NCBI GenBank assembly: GCA_002077065.1
Contig: NAJO01000046.1
Coordinates: 62,001 to 126,000 of the forward strand
DNA: 64,000 bases
Direction: 5' to 3'
Origin: Cryoendolithus antarcticus
Taxonomy: Eukaryota > Ascomycota > Dothideomycetes > Cladosporiales > Cladosporiaceae
Shown here: positions 53,307 through 63,652 of the stretch, piece by piece
How positions within the stretch are numbered: position 1 is the stretch's first letter
Layout of the letters: each line of letters starts with the position of its first letter
Notes under the pieces: model-generated
What the model was told of the DNA's origin: nothing
The model's database searches: none
The model's input: only the letters and a program-made list of their open reading frames with translations
Program-made: the position numbers and the translations under genes

Positions 53307-54896
53307 CTACTGCAGCAAAGGATCGCGGAAATGCTTCTGCGCATTCCCCCTCTTGTTGTTGCCCCACTGATACCTTGCCTCTGCTCTCCGTGCAGCCTTC
53401 AGTTGCTGCTTCTCAACAGCGCGGATCTCACGCTTCTTCGCGTCACTGACACCAATCATGCCCAGTCCACCGTTGGCTCTACTGACAACCTGCCGGCCGC
53501 GACCTTCCGTGGGTGCCTCAGCCTCATCTTCAGCATCTGAGTCGTGGCGGGCATCCTCGATCAGCTGCTGCTGAGCACGCTCGTCGGCTGAGGGATAGTT
53601 GCGCAGGTTCTGGCGGTAGTACGCGCGTAGGCTGCGGTGACCAGCTGTCCGACCAGAAGGTAGATGTAACTCGTATTCGTCATGGTAGACTGCGGTTGGT
53701 GTATGGTGTGCTCGTGAGTGGAAGCCATCGCTGTTCTTGTGTGGTTGCGAGTTTGTCCGTGAGTGGTGGCGGTGCTTATCGAGTTTGGCGTAGTTGTGCT
53801 GTTGGTCGATAGGCAGTGAACCGATCTCCTCGCTCGGTACTGATGACATCGAGCCGTCACTCTCCCAGCCGTCTTCGTCGTCCATCTCAACGTCCTCGCC
53901 GTTGCTGTTCTGAACCGTGGTCTTGGGTACGCGCTTGACGCCCAGACTCACGCCACCTTCTGCAGTCTCTTCCTCGTCCTCGCTCTCATCATCGGAGTAC
54001 GTAGCCCTGAAGTCATAGAACTCGCCGACCTCCATCTGCTCATCCTCGGTGCTATACGCGATCATGCAGTGACCGCGATCGCGCATGTGTGTCTGCAGAC
54101 CAGAAGTCGAGTGCATACCCTTGGCGCAGAACAGACAAGTCCTTAGCACGTGTATGCTCTCGCTCAGGTAGTTGACCAGACCTGGCAAATCCACGAGGTA
54201 GTCCTTCTCTGGTACGAAGAAGCCATGCTGTTTCTGCATATGGTTGACGTTCAAGTCCAGGCTCGGCGACATGTAATTGCAGAAAAGACATTGCGCCAGC
54301 TCAGCCTTGTACTCGAACTCCTCGTCGCCCTCGTCCATCTTCTCAGCATCTGCAGCTGGCTTTTGATTTGCGTGCCCATTCGCCCCGTTCAACTGACTGT
54401 CGCCCAATCTCGCAGCAACCTCGTCCACTTCCTCGTCGTCCTCCTTGTCTCCAACAATGGTACTCGCGCTCTCACTAGCACTCTCCAGCGGATCGCCCAG
54501 ACTGAATGTACTCCCAGTCGTACTCTCGGTCTCCGTCCCACCTCCCGTTAATCTCGCGGCAAGTGCCCGATGCTTTGCACTCCCAAGGTGGTTCACGAAA
54601 GCTCCCTCTGAGAAGTACACCTTATCACACGCCTCGCATTTCTTCTCGAATCTCGCTCGTGCTGCGGTGGCGGCAGCAGAGGCTTTGTTGGCGAGCACTT
54701 TCTCAGCGAAGATCTCGCTCGTGAGTGGTGGTAGCGAGGCGACTCGGCGCTTAAGGTTGTATCGATGCCAGTCAGACTGCATGTGTGTGCGTTGAAGGTC
54801 GCTGCCGCGGAACGCGACTTGACAGGTGTTGCAGGTGAAGGGATGGGCGGACATGGTGGGTTGCGGCGGCGACTGAGATTGTGCGAGGGTGGCCAT
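53307..54896 (-). CDS. REI1: 60S ribosome biogenesis zinc-finger protein Rei1
   Basis: Cytoplasmic pre-60S factor that in yeast helps release Arx1 and probes the exit tunnel. 529 residues from ATG 54896. N-terminal C2H2 finger FTCNTCQVAFRGSDLQRTHM with QSDWHRYNLKRRVASLPPLT, the hallmark of Rei1/Reh1. Second finger CEACDKVYFSEGAFVNHLGS followed by AKH. The pair CLFCNYMSPSLDLNVNHMQK and CLFCAKGMHSTSGLQTHMRD is the Rei1-type double finger. The C-terminus is basic with RYQWGNNKRGNAQKHFRDPL, corresponding to the tunnel-inserted end of Rei1. A TTAGGG-type motif lies about 200 bp upstream of the start. Confidence 0.93.
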   Translation of the reverse strand: MATLAQSQSPPQPTMSAHPFTCNTCQVAFRGSDLQRTHMQSDWHRYNLKRRVASLPPLTSEIFAEKVLANKASAAATAARARFEKKCEACDKVYFSEGAFVNHLGSAKHRALAARLTGGGTETESTTGSTFSLGDPLESASESASTIVGDKEDDEEVDEVAARLGDSQLNGANGHANQKPAADAEKMDEGDEEFEYKAELAQCLFCNYMSPSLDLNVNHMQKQHGFFVPEKDYLVDLPGLVNYLSESIHVLRTCLFCAKGMHSTSGLQTHMRDRGHCMIAYSTEDEQMEVGEFYDFRATYSDDESEDEEETAEGGVSLGVKRVPKTTVQNSNGEDVEMDDEDGWESDGSMSSVPSEEIGSLPIDQQHNYAKLDKHRHHSRTNSQPHKNSDGFHSRAHHTPTAVYHDEYELHLPSGRTAGHRSLRAYYRQNLRNYPSADERAQQQLIEDARHDSDAEDEAEAPTEGRGRQVVSRANGGLGMIGVSDAKKREIRAVEKQQLKAARRAEARYQWGNNKRGNAQKHFRDPLLQ

Positions 54897-55093
54897 GGTG
54901 GCGGTCGTGGAATAGGAAGGATTTGATATTGTGTGGTCGTATTGCGAGTAAGTTAGTCTGATGTGGAGGAGTAGGAAGTGTTCGTTTTCAGAATCATTCA
55001 AGGTTGCAGTCGCCTTCTTGCACACGGATTTCTAATTCGGCCCGGTGACGACAAATGAGCCTTTGAGAAATAAGGTTATCGATACGGCGATGC

Positions 55094-55105
55094 TAGGGTT
55101 AGGGT
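55094..55105. promoter_or_regulatory. TAGGGTTAGGGT telomere-like motif upstream of REI1
   Basis: Two adjacent TAGGGT units, about 200 bp upstream of the REI1 start and between it and the convergent end of the tail-anchored gene. TTAGGG-type sites bind Tbf1/Myb-like factors in promoters of translation genes in several yeasts (established). A role here is inference from position and the host gene's function. Confidence 0.4.
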
Positions 55106-55258
55106 CAGATGAACATTTCGAGGAGACGGCAGAGCCATAAGGGTCGTGGAAGAGTGAGAGGTATTGGTAGATTTACAGTAGATCTAGACTATCGACAGCT
55201 CTCAAGCAATTGCCAGCAGCCCTATTTCTCTATGCCCAGGCGCAATCGGAATACTCTC

Positions 55259-55646
55259 CTACGCCCAGAAGGCCTTGAACAGCAGCCACCACCCTGGCAG
55301 CCCAACAACCACCACAAAGCCCCAAAACAGCCACATAGCACGTCGTGTCCGGTCCTGTGGAAGCGGCAAAGGTTAGCTATCAGCTCCCGCGCAGGTTTTG
55401 ATACGGGCTTACCGTCATCTTCGGTCCACTGGCGTTCGTAGAACGTATAGTCCGTTCCGTTCCCACCGAGCTGCACGTCCTTTCGGTAGTGTAGGGTTTG
55501 CGTAGGAGGTTGGCGGCGTCTAGCATCAATTGTCAGCTGCAATAGATTACATCGACAAGATGACCATACCTGTTGCCTGCTGTGGTCTCGACTTCCACCC
55601 TGATCTCTGGGGACATTGATGCGATTTGAGAGTCGTTGGGGACCAT
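55259..55646 (-). CDS. small tail-anchored membrane protein
   Basis: Unrecognised, 95 residues from three predicted exons: 55646-55570, 55519-55405 and 55354-55259. Introns are 50 nt each (GTATGG to TGCTAG, and GTATCA to CCACAG with GCTAAC branch). The obvious-looking donor GTAAGC at 55412 would shift the frame out of the hydrophobic segment, so GTATCA at 55404 is preferred. The cytosolic part reads TLHYRKDVQLGGNGTDYTFY. A single C-terminal membrane segment AMWLFWGFVVVVGLPGWWLL is preceded by Arg residues and followed by a very short tail. This is the topology of ER or mitochondrial tail-anchored proteins. Function unknown. Confidence 0.6.
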
Positions 55647-56497
55647 AGTGACCGTGGGGGGTTGGTCGAGGGTGGAGATTGGAGAGAATGGAATGATCTG
55701 CTGAACTGAAAACTGTGCCTGACATTGATTTGAAGAGAAGTTGATGCTGTGAGGCCGTTCCGACGGAGATCGGCGAGATATGTACTTGCTCCTATCGCTC
55801 CAGCAGGCCGTGTCTCAAGCAGCCGCGTTGTCTCTCATAGTACATTGCCTCGACGTATCGATCAACCGAGACCGGAAACGAGCTGCACCAGTCTCAAAGC
55901 TCGCGGCCTCGTTTTATCACTACTACTAAGACTACAGTGAGACTCGTATTGTGGAGAGCGCGTAAGCAGAGAAAGCAATGAAGGAAACAATCGAACTCAC
56001 TCGCACCGTCGGCTCCTACACAGCCGGGTAGTAGTAATGAAAAAGGTGATAAAAGATTGGAATTAGGGTCGTATCGTGGTGAGACTAGATCACCTCGAGG
56101 TCCCTCAGGAGACCGTTCCCAGTCCGCTTGGTCCTGAATGGAAGTCATTGCTCAGATTCGGTCGGCGAAAGACGGCAACGACAAGCTAATCCATCCCATC
56201 TAGCAGCTCTGTAGCTAAAGATCAAATCACCGTTACATTGATTGTCGTGTAATGAGAAGGAGAGAGGGAGAGGACCCTGGTGCACACCTCCCGCCTCGAT
56301 GTGGGGCGAGTGAGATAGGTCGTCATGCTATGCCAAGACTTACTCTTTATTGACCGACTGCACTTGGTCAGCGACAACGGTGAGTCTCACAAGCTAGCCT
56401 CTGAAACGACCGGAAGATCTGCAATCGACTCAGAAGCTCATTATTAAATCTCTGGATCGCTCTAGCACCTCAGATTTTCGAGTACTAAAGTGTCAAG
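55647..56497. other. intergenic, divergent promoter region
   Basis: 850 bp between the divergent tail-anchored gene and the Arf-GAP gene. No further gene seen. Confidence 0.4.
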
Positions 56498-58255
56498 ATG
56501 TCCCGCCGCCCAGTAGGCCCCGACAAAAGCGAGCAGAACCGCGCAACCCTCAAGCAACTAGTGAAGCTAGAAGGCAACAAATCCTGCGCCGACTGCAAAC
56601 GCAACAAGCACCCACGCTGGGCCTCCTGGAACATCGGCGTCTTCGTCTGCATCCGCTGCTCAGGCATACACCGTAGCATGGGTGTGCACATCTCGCGGGT
56701 GAAGTCCGTAGACCTCGACTCGTGGACCGACGAGCAGATGGCGTCGATGATGAAGTGGGGGAATGCGAGGGCGAATAAGTACTGGGAGCATAAGTTGGCA
56801 GAGGGGCACGTGCCGAATGAGGCGAAGATTGAGAACTTCATACGGACGAAGTATGATAGTCGGAGGTGGGTTATGGATGGGGCTATGCCGGACCCGAGTA
56901 CGTTGGATGATGGGGTGGGAGATGACGATGTGCCGTTGAATGTGGTGAAGGCGAATATTGAGCGGAATGGGAGTTTGAGGAGTGGAGGGGCTGCGGCGGC
57001 ACCACTCAGGGAGAGACAGCCACAGGTGGATCTGTTTGGGGACGTGCAGCAGGCTGCGCCCGCGAGATCTAGTACGACTGAGCCTGCGCCAGAGAGAGGT
57101 TTTCAGGGGCCGCCCAAAGCTGCACCAGCACCACCGAAGCAATCGAGACCTGGGGAGAGTCTGCTCGGACTGGACTTCTTTGGTGGCTCGCAGTCAGCAC
57201 CGCAGAGACCTGCATCGGCGACATCAGGCACAACGACACCTGGCGTACCTGGTCGGACAGATTTGAAGAACTCGATATTGTCACTCTATGCATCAGCACC
57301 CAAGTCAGCCCCGGCACCACAGCAGCAGCAGACGCAACAGCAACCTCAGTCAAATGTCGATCTGTTCGGTGGCATGGCATCTCCGCCAGTGGTGTCTCCT
57401 ACACAGTCTTCTGGCTCACAATCAAGCAAAGTTGGCCTGTCCGACTCGTTCAGCTCGCTCTCTTTCTCCCAGCCGCAGTCAAAGCCAGCAGCCTTCTCCG
57501 ACTTCAGCTCGCCATCCTCCCACGGCCGACAAAAGAATTCGCTCAGTGGCGGCAGCTTCTTCGACACGAAGCCAGCACCTCCTCCGAAGCAAACCGCACC
57601 AGCACCGTCCACTCGTAAGCTGAGCAACGGCTTCGGCGACTTCGGCGACTTCTCCTCTGGCCCTTCGCCCGTCGCAGCAAAATCCACGCCATACGCAACC
57701 ATGACAAACGATCTCTTAAGCTCGCCTATGCAAGCCTCGCAAACCACATCCGCACCACCTCCAGCACCCCAAAGCAAACTCGCCTTCCCAACCGCAGCAG
57801 CATTCAACCTCTCGAACCCTAAATCCACTCCACCCCAAGCACAGCCATCCTTCTCCTCAGCCACTGCGAGTTCAAACCCATGGGGCGCAGCGGACAATGC
57901 CTGGGGCACACCAGATCCAGCTGCACCCGCTCCTGCACCTCGGCCGGCGCCCGCAGCTGCACCTCAGCCAGCATACAAGCACACGCCCGCCCCTGCGCCT
58001 CTCGCAGCGCCCTCACTGAGCTCCTTCGACGCAGGTTGGGGCGATGATTCTCCTGCATCACCACCTGCGCCTATATCGACCGCGAAGCAGACGACTTCGG
58101 GAGGCGGCTTCAGCGTGCAGCAGGATGAGGAGTTTGGAGGCTGGAGTCATGCTAGTCCTGTTGCTAGTGCTCCGCCGCCTACATCGGCACGGAAAGGGAG
58201 TGGAGGTGGAGGTGGTGGTGGACAGGACGATCTGTTTGGGAATGTGTGGGGTTGA
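56498..58255 (+). CDS. AGE2: Arf GTPase-activating protein, Age2/SMAP type
   Basis: Stimulates GTP hydrolysis by Arf in Golgi/endosome coat traffic. Intronless, 585 residues. The N-terminal ArfGAP domain has the zinc finger CADCKRNKHPRWASWNIGVF, with VCIRCSGIHRSMGVHISRVK giving C-x2-C-x16-C-x2-C, and the arginine finger in IHRSMG. It continues SVDLDSWTDEQMASMMKWGN. After residue 130 the protein is low-complexity, rich in Pro, Ala, Ser and Gln, with short phenylalanine motifs (DLFGGM, LFGDVQ) and a C-terminal DDLFGNVWG, plausible adaptor or clathrin binding motifs. The order and the absence of PH, UBA or coiled-coil parts fit Age2/SMAP better than Gcs1 or Glo3. The symbol is by similarity of architecture. 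Confidence 0.85.
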   Translation: MSRRPVGPDKSEQNRATLKQLVKLEGNKSCADCKRNKHPRWASWNIGVFVCIRCSGIHRSMGVHISRVKSVDLDSWTDEQMASMMKWGNARANKYWEHKLAEGHVPNEAKIENFIRTKYDSRRWVMDGAMPDPSTLDDGVGDDDVPLNVVKANIERNGSLRSGGAAAAPLRERQPQVDLFGDVQQAAPARSSTTEPAPERGFQGPPKAAPAPPKQSRPGESLLGLDFFGGSQSAPQRPASATSGTTTPGVPGRTDLKNSILSLYASAPKSAPAPQQQQTQQQPQSNVDLFGGMASPPVVSPTQSSGSQSSKVGLSDSFSSLSFSQPQSKPAAFSDFSSPSSHGRQKNSLSGGSFFDTKPAPPPKQTAPAPSTRKLSNGFGDFGDFSSGPSPVAAKSTPYATMTNDLLSSPMQASQTTSAPPPAPQSKLAFPTAAAFNLSNPKSTPPQAQPSFSSATASSNPWGAADNAWGTPDPAAPAPAPRPAPAAAPQPAYKHTPAPAPLAAPSLSSFDAGWGDDSPASPPAPISTAKQTTSGGGFSVQQDEEFGGWSHASPVASAPPPTSARKGSGGGGGGGQDDLFGNVWG

Positions 58256-58689
58256 GCCGTTATGGAGCGGACTACGGCCACGCAACGCGTACGGGAAGCG
58301 GGATGAATTGCATAGCGGCGTCTTAGATACTTGAGAATAGCGATGCTAAATACTCGCAGCATCCGAGAAAGCCGTCTATGTCTACGTCCTTGTGCGGTGT
58401 CTACCTCACTGCATAAGGTTTTGCTTGAGAGCTCTCTAAGATATCGCCGTCATACGACTCTGAGATATCCGCGTAGGTAGCGCATTTGAGAGTGCTTCTC
58501 CTAGTCTTCTAATGCTTCGATCCTTGACCACTGATTCACAGCACACGCAGGCCGCTTATCACGATCGAAGGGTACGGGCTCACGTCCGAGTGCTCCAATA
58601 TCTTGATGACTCGCCCTACTCACTCGCGCGGCCAAAGATTACGATGCATCGCGTGCGAAACTATAGTCCAGAGTACCAAGCAGCACCTC
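58256..58689. other. intergenic, convergent
   Basis: 3' flanks of the Arf-GAP and exonuclease genes. Nothing seen. Confidence 0.4.
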
Positions 58690-60060
58690 TCATCCCACCC
58701 CATCACCAGAAGCTCTCCTAACCTCCTGCTTCCTCCTCCTCCTCCGCCGCCTCGTACGATTCTCCATCTCACTCGTCTTGGTAAGATGAGTCTTAATGTA
58801 GTTACCCTGTCGTGGACCCGGATGCACCGACAACGGCACGTGAGGACCTAGGGGAGGACCTGGGGCGAGAGTTATGGATCGCCTCGCTAGACGAGCTTGG
58901 ATGGTCTGGGATTGTGGATCTGGGGCTTGAGTGGATGGGAGGGGCGGTGCGGTCTCGCTCGTTGGCTGTGGTGGCGGTGATACGACGGCTTGGTTGGGAA
59001 GGACGTTCAATCTGTCCCTGGTTCTGACTTCCTGCCAATTCCTCGGCTTTCTTTTAGTGGGATCGCTGGCTTTGGCTTCTACGAGAGCTTTCGCCACACT
59101 GCCTGTCTCATGATGCTCCCGTACAGCGACGCTTAACATAGCCATCATGGTGAACGCAGCATCATTGCCGGCGTTGTGCAGCCCTTTCGCCTCAATTCCC
59201 AGCGCCCGCAGTAGCTTGGAAAGACCAGGCTACGACTGTTTTCCCACACCACAGATCTTCTGCGTATCGATGCGCGCGACTATGTTGTTCAGTGAGCAGC
59301 CGAGTGAGGACAGGTATTTGGTATCGTTTCCCAGCGCGTGGCCGACGAGGATGATGTCCGGCGACGCGCTCGGAGGCAGAGCGACGGAGAGATCAGAAGC
59401 AGAGTGCAGATCGCCAGGCGATGCGAAGATACGAGACAATATCCGACTAACATCAGTCAGTGGTATGAAAGTTGACGTGCCGTAGTTGAAGTCGTCCGGG
59501 CAGCCCTTGATAAAGTTCCTGTTCACCAAGTGCCTGTACTCTATTGGCCGGAGATGCAGATGCTGGATCGCAGGGTACCAGGCCGAGCCATCGGCTCCAG
59601 CAGGCTCGGAGCGAGCGTGTTGGGTATCGAGCACGGAGACGCCAATTTCCGTAATCTTGGTTTGGTCGTGCTCGTAAGCCTCACAGTCTATGGCGACAAA
59701 GTAAGGAAGCGCTCCAGACGCAGGAGGGCGACTTTCGACCAAGCCAAGGACTTCGTGGAGGTACTTCAGCTGAGCCATTTGCTGCGGTGACAGTGACTCT
59801 TGCTCTGCCTCAGGAGGCTCGTCCAGTTCAGGTGGTGTCTGGTCCGCTTTCAACGGAGGTATTTGCTTGATCTGAAGATCGCGAATGGAAGATGAGATCT
59901 CGCGGTGGTGACGATACTGCACAGCTTTCGAAGTACTGGCGAGACACTGGGTCTTCCAGGTCCATGTGCTTTGCCGCCTGGCGATTTGCCACAGAAGAGG
60001 TCGCTCGGGGATGCTAGCTCGCAAAAGCGCCTTCGTTGACGACACGACTCGCCATTGCAT
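58690..60060 (-). pseudogene. Gfd2/YDR514C-like 3'-5' exonuclease-fold protein with in-frame TAG at 59230-59232
   Basis: DEDD-type ribonuclease-H-like fold. From ATG 60060 the frame gives 276 residues to a TAG. Exo I motif: YFVAIDCEAYEHDQTKITEI. Exo II: ILVGHALGNDTKYLSSL. After DTQKICGVGKQS the TAG occurs, and the same frame continues PGLSKLLRALGIEAKGLHNA then GNDAAFTMMAML, the Exo III motif (H-x-A-x-x-D), and a basic Arg-rich tail to TGA at 58690. Without the residues after the TAG the fold lacks an essential metal ligand. No intron of normal size removes the stop without destroying the conserved linker. A CAG to TAG change would explain it. It may be a pseudogene or use readthrough. N-terminal residues are basic (possible mitochondrial targeting). 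Confidence 0.7.
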
Positions 60061-60420
60061 CCGGTACGAATCTCAGTGATTCGACTATCGATCAGATTGC
60101 ATCTGAATCAAATGGGTGTGTCGCGTTGATTGCTAGCGGACAGCAGAGGGTGTATCACATGTAGTCGAAGTAAGGTAGACATCCGCGCTAGCGCCAAAAT
60201 GCTGAGCGAAAGCGACAGCACAAGGAATGTAAGAGGTTTAACAGAAGGCGTTCATGGCATCTCGTTGCATCATACGATATTGACAGTCTATACAAGGCTT
60301 CTCCGTCCACCTGCCTGCGCCTTTCCTAGCGCTCCGTGCAGTAAAAGGCAATGTCGGATACAACGCCGGAACGCCACGCTGCAAATGAGCATCACTGCAT
60401 CCATATCCCCAGTCCACGAC
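60061..60420. other. intergenic stretch
   Basis: Upstream of the exonuclease gene and downstream of LSB3. No gene seen. Confidence 0.4.
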
Positions 60421-61733
60421 CTACACAGTCTCCACATAATTGCTCGGGAAGATCCCTTCCCTCTCCCCTATCCTCCCCGTCCACCAATCAGCCTCATTCT
60501 CCGTTCTCTTCACAATCGTAATGACTTGGCCCTTCTTGAACCCCAGATCGCCCGGCTGATCAGCATCGAACGTGAACTTCGCGATCGCTTGCCCCGGCCC
60601 TGCGGAACCAGTCTTGAAGCTAAACGTCGGTTTGGGAGCGCTAGGTCGTCCAGGAGCGATCTTGCCGGTCCCGCCGAAGGTGGAATTGGAGTACATCGAG
60701 TTGTGCGTATTCGAGCGTTCTCGTTGATTCTCGAGGCGGTCGAAGGTTGTGTTTGGATCTGCACGGCCACTGCCAAAGGTTGATGCTCGTTGAGGTTTGT
60801 CACTATAGACGTATTCGTCGTCGTTCCCTCGACCGAACGCTCCTGAGCCGAAGTTGCCGCCTGTGGGTGTGCCAGACATGGAGCCGGTGCCTGTCCGGTC
60901 TGTCCGTACGCCTTCGCCGTATGGTGATCCAGTCTGCCCTTGCCAGACCACGTCGTCGTTTCGATCGTCATAGACTGGCACGTCGTTGTACATTGCGTCG
61001 TCTCCGCCCATCGTCCCTCCCCGCCCAGCAAAGGCCCTCGTATTCAGCACCCTCATCAGCGGCTCCGCTGTAGGAGGCACAGGCACCTCGCCCATCAGAC
61101 ACGCCCTCGCCGTGACTCGTCGCCCGTACATCTTCTCATTTGCATCCCTCCGCTCAATCAACACACTGCCCTCCAGCGACACGCCCGCGAACAATCCTTT
61201 CGTCTTGCTGTACGCAAAGATCCCACTCACACCCTTCAAACTCGCCGCGCCCGCAGCCTCCGCATTCCGCCCCACCGGCCCTGCCGCAATCGACACATTC
61301 CCTCCCAGCGTCAAACTCCCCACCTGCGCGAACGTCTTCACCGCATTCGCATCGTTCAATATGAACACAAAATCCGTCAGCTCGAACCCGATCTGGCCTC
61401 CAAACCCTGCACCCGCAGTCCCTATGGCTGAGGGAGCCGACCACGAGCCATCGCCTAGACGCGCTACGACAACGCCGGAGCCGAAGCGGCCGGAGCCCAG
61501 GAAGCCGGCTTTGAAGACTGCGAGGACGCAGAGGCCTTTGGCGTTTGCGAGGACGGAGGCGGGGATTACTTTGTCGGGACCGAAGGATTGTTTGGGGTCG
61601 ATGAAGGAGGCGAGGATGCGGCCGCACTTTTTGCATTCACCTGACGGGTGGTGTTAGTGGGGTGAAGTGGTGGGGGGTTCCGTCTATACCTACTTCGCAT
61701 AGAGCTCGGGAGGGGGTTATTGATGAGAGGCAT
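60421..61733 (-). CDS. LSB3: SYLF-SH3 protein Lsb3/Ysc84
   Basis: Actin-patch and endocytosis protein that binds membranes through the SYLF domain and Las17 through SH3. Exons 61733-61694 and 61640-60421 are joined over a 53-nt intron (GTAGGT to CGTCAG), giving 419 residues. The spliced start is MPLINNPLPSSMRSECKKCG, then IPASVLANAKGLCVLAVFKA and GFGGQIGFELTDFVFILNDA, the SYLF (DUF500) domain, ending SLEGSVLIERRDANEKMYGR. The middle is Gly-rich. The C-terminal SH3 domain reads AIAKFTFDADQPGDLGFKKG then DWWTGRIGEREGIFPSNYVE, with the ALYDF-like and SNYV motifs intact. Divergent with SFT1 from a shared region of about 490 bp. Confidence 0.93.
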
Positions 61734-62225
61734 GGTGGGCGGAGTGGATGGTGGAGTTTGCAGGTATGGTTGAAGGTGCTGGGGACTGCACCACCGAGGA
61801 AGCGAGAGGTGCCGGTGAAGTAGTGTAGTCGTGAATGCGATCGATCGCACAAGCGCAGAGGCTAAGCCTCCGTTGGATGACGCAGCGCAGAGGAGCGTCG
61901 AAGCAAGCGCTATGGAGCATCCATGTCGATCCTTTCCGAGCATCGCCTTGGCGGTGTGACCACGCTGGGCTGTAGTGCCGCAAATACATATTGAGGTATC
62001 TATCCAATTCACTCGACCTCACCAACGACAGCCAACCTTCCCAGCGCCGAGCCCGCAACTATCACAGCGTCAAGACAAAGAACACCTTGGCTACTTTCGG
62101 TCTGCGATCTACCCTCCCAGGCTCTCCGGACCTGCCCAAGTCACCGCCGGACAAGAGCTACATCACAGCGCATCGACTATCGTCCCCGCCTCCTCCCGAA
62201 ACCCTCCCCACAAGCCCACGCGACC
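61734..62225. promoter_or_regulatory. divergent promoter region of LSB3 and SFT1
   Basis: 492 bp between the two start codons. Pyrimidine-rich leader sequence precedes SFT1. No specific site identified. Confidence 0.4.
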
Positions 62226-62519
62226 ATGGCATCCTCCCACGACCTCGAGCGCCAAAACAACGACTCCCTCTCCGCCCTCTCCTCCAAAGTCTCCGCCCTC
62301 CGCTCAGTCACGAATGACATCTATGCCAATGCCCGCGATCAGGGAGTCATCGACAGTACTTCGGAGACATTCTCAACTATGACTACGTCGATGAAGGGGA
62401 GTGCGAGGCGGCTTGGGGTGATGGCACGGAATGGGGATAAGGTGGCTGTGATGAAGGTTGCAGGGATCATTGTGGTGAGCGTGGTGGTGCTGTGGTGGAT
62501 TGTGGGGTGGATTTGGTAG
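62226..62519 (+). CDS. SFT1: Golgi v-SNARE Sft1
   Basis: 97 residues, the length of yeast Sft1, intronless. The SNARE motif runs through ERQNNDSLSALSSKVSALRS, VTNDIYANARDQGVIDSTSE and TFSTMTTSMKGSARRLGVMA, with heptad hydrophobics and a central polar layer. The C-terminal membrane anchor is VAGIIVVSVVVLWWIVGW. Bet1 has the same fold but usually an N-terminal extension that is lacking here, so Sft1 is preferred. It acts in intra-Golgi retrograde transport in yeast. Confidence 0.8.
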   Translation: MASSHDLERQNNDSLSALSSKVSALRSVTNDIYANARDQGVIDSTSETFSTMTTSMKGSARRLGVMARNGDKVAVMKVAGIIVVSVVVLWWIVGWIW

Positions 62520-63650
62520 AGAGGGGATGTGAGGACATGGGGCTCATGTGGAATTAGCAAGGCGTTTGGGCTGGAATTCGGATTGGGTATGCTTTGTTGC
62601 AGGGTGTGAGCAGACTTGACGGGCTGGAAGGGATGAACGCGGTATTCGGCAGGTACAGTTGGGGAGGCGCGAGCCAAAAGCAGAGTCGGCAGGTGCCTAT
62701 GGCTGACAGGCCACCCCCATGTGAATACACCTAGCACTCTCATTACGAGCTATACACTCGATCAATGCACATTCCACCTTCAAGACGCTGCATGGCTTAC
62801 AAAGAGACCTCATTCGACCGGACGAATCAGCATCACCATAACGTCCTGGCAAGCTTCGAAGCCCATCATCCCACCCTCAGACTTCTCCCGTTACCCGAGT
62901 TTCCAGTATCCAATCGACATCAGGGGTGCAATGACGGTGCAAGCCCTGCTCGACTGCCTCAATCGCCGGCCATGGTGGCATGTGCTGATATCGTATTGCT
63001 CCCACCTATTCTCACGCCTCGACGCCACCAGCGAGAGCTAACAGCGTACCAGCTACGGCATCGGAGCCATCGCAGGCTCCTACATATGCGAACTTCGAGC
63101 CCGGCGCAAGTCTCCTAATCAGCAAAGACAGCCGCTTAATCACACAACCTTGGTGCTGAGAGCTCTACCTTTCCCGTTCTTCTTCCCGCTCGACGGCGTG
63201 GCTCATGAGCAGTCACATCCTCGCAATTGGACCCGTAATGGTATTCACGCTGCTCTCGTCATACGTCGCGGCAATGTTCCGCTACTACGTCTACGGCCAG
63301 AATCCTACGCCACTGGAGAGCTACTTTGCAATGACTGCGAACGTCAAGAAAAGCCTCACGAAGGCGAAGGTGTCACGGAGACCATTCACTGCGAGCTCGG
63401 TGAGATGACCGAGGAGAAAATGGGGTTGGCGTAGTGCGATGCCGAAATTGCCGGCGAGGTGCTGCGTATTGCAAAGACACTGTTGGACGTCGAAGAGAAG
63501 CGGCCTCGGAGTTTATAGCTACGATAGTCAGAAGATGCTGGAATGAAGAGACTCGAAGATGCGAGGGACGCGGTCAAGGCACGGCAGCGTGGACGGCAGT
63601 GAGAGTAGGATTGTCTCGTTCGCTTTGGACGGGAAGGTACATGAGGCTAG
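62520..63650. other. intergenic stretch
   Basis: Overlapping frames on the plus strand (around 62721-63118 and 63150-63434) have no recognisable domain. One 67-residue frame from 63205 has a weak hydrophobic segment (VMVFTLLSSYVAAMFRYY) but no further support. Confidence 0.4.
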
Positions 63651-63652
63651 AT

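Noticed and set aside
57288..57623. Alternative frames over the Arf-GAP gene
   Set aside because: Shadow frames of the Pro/Ser/Gln-rich tail.
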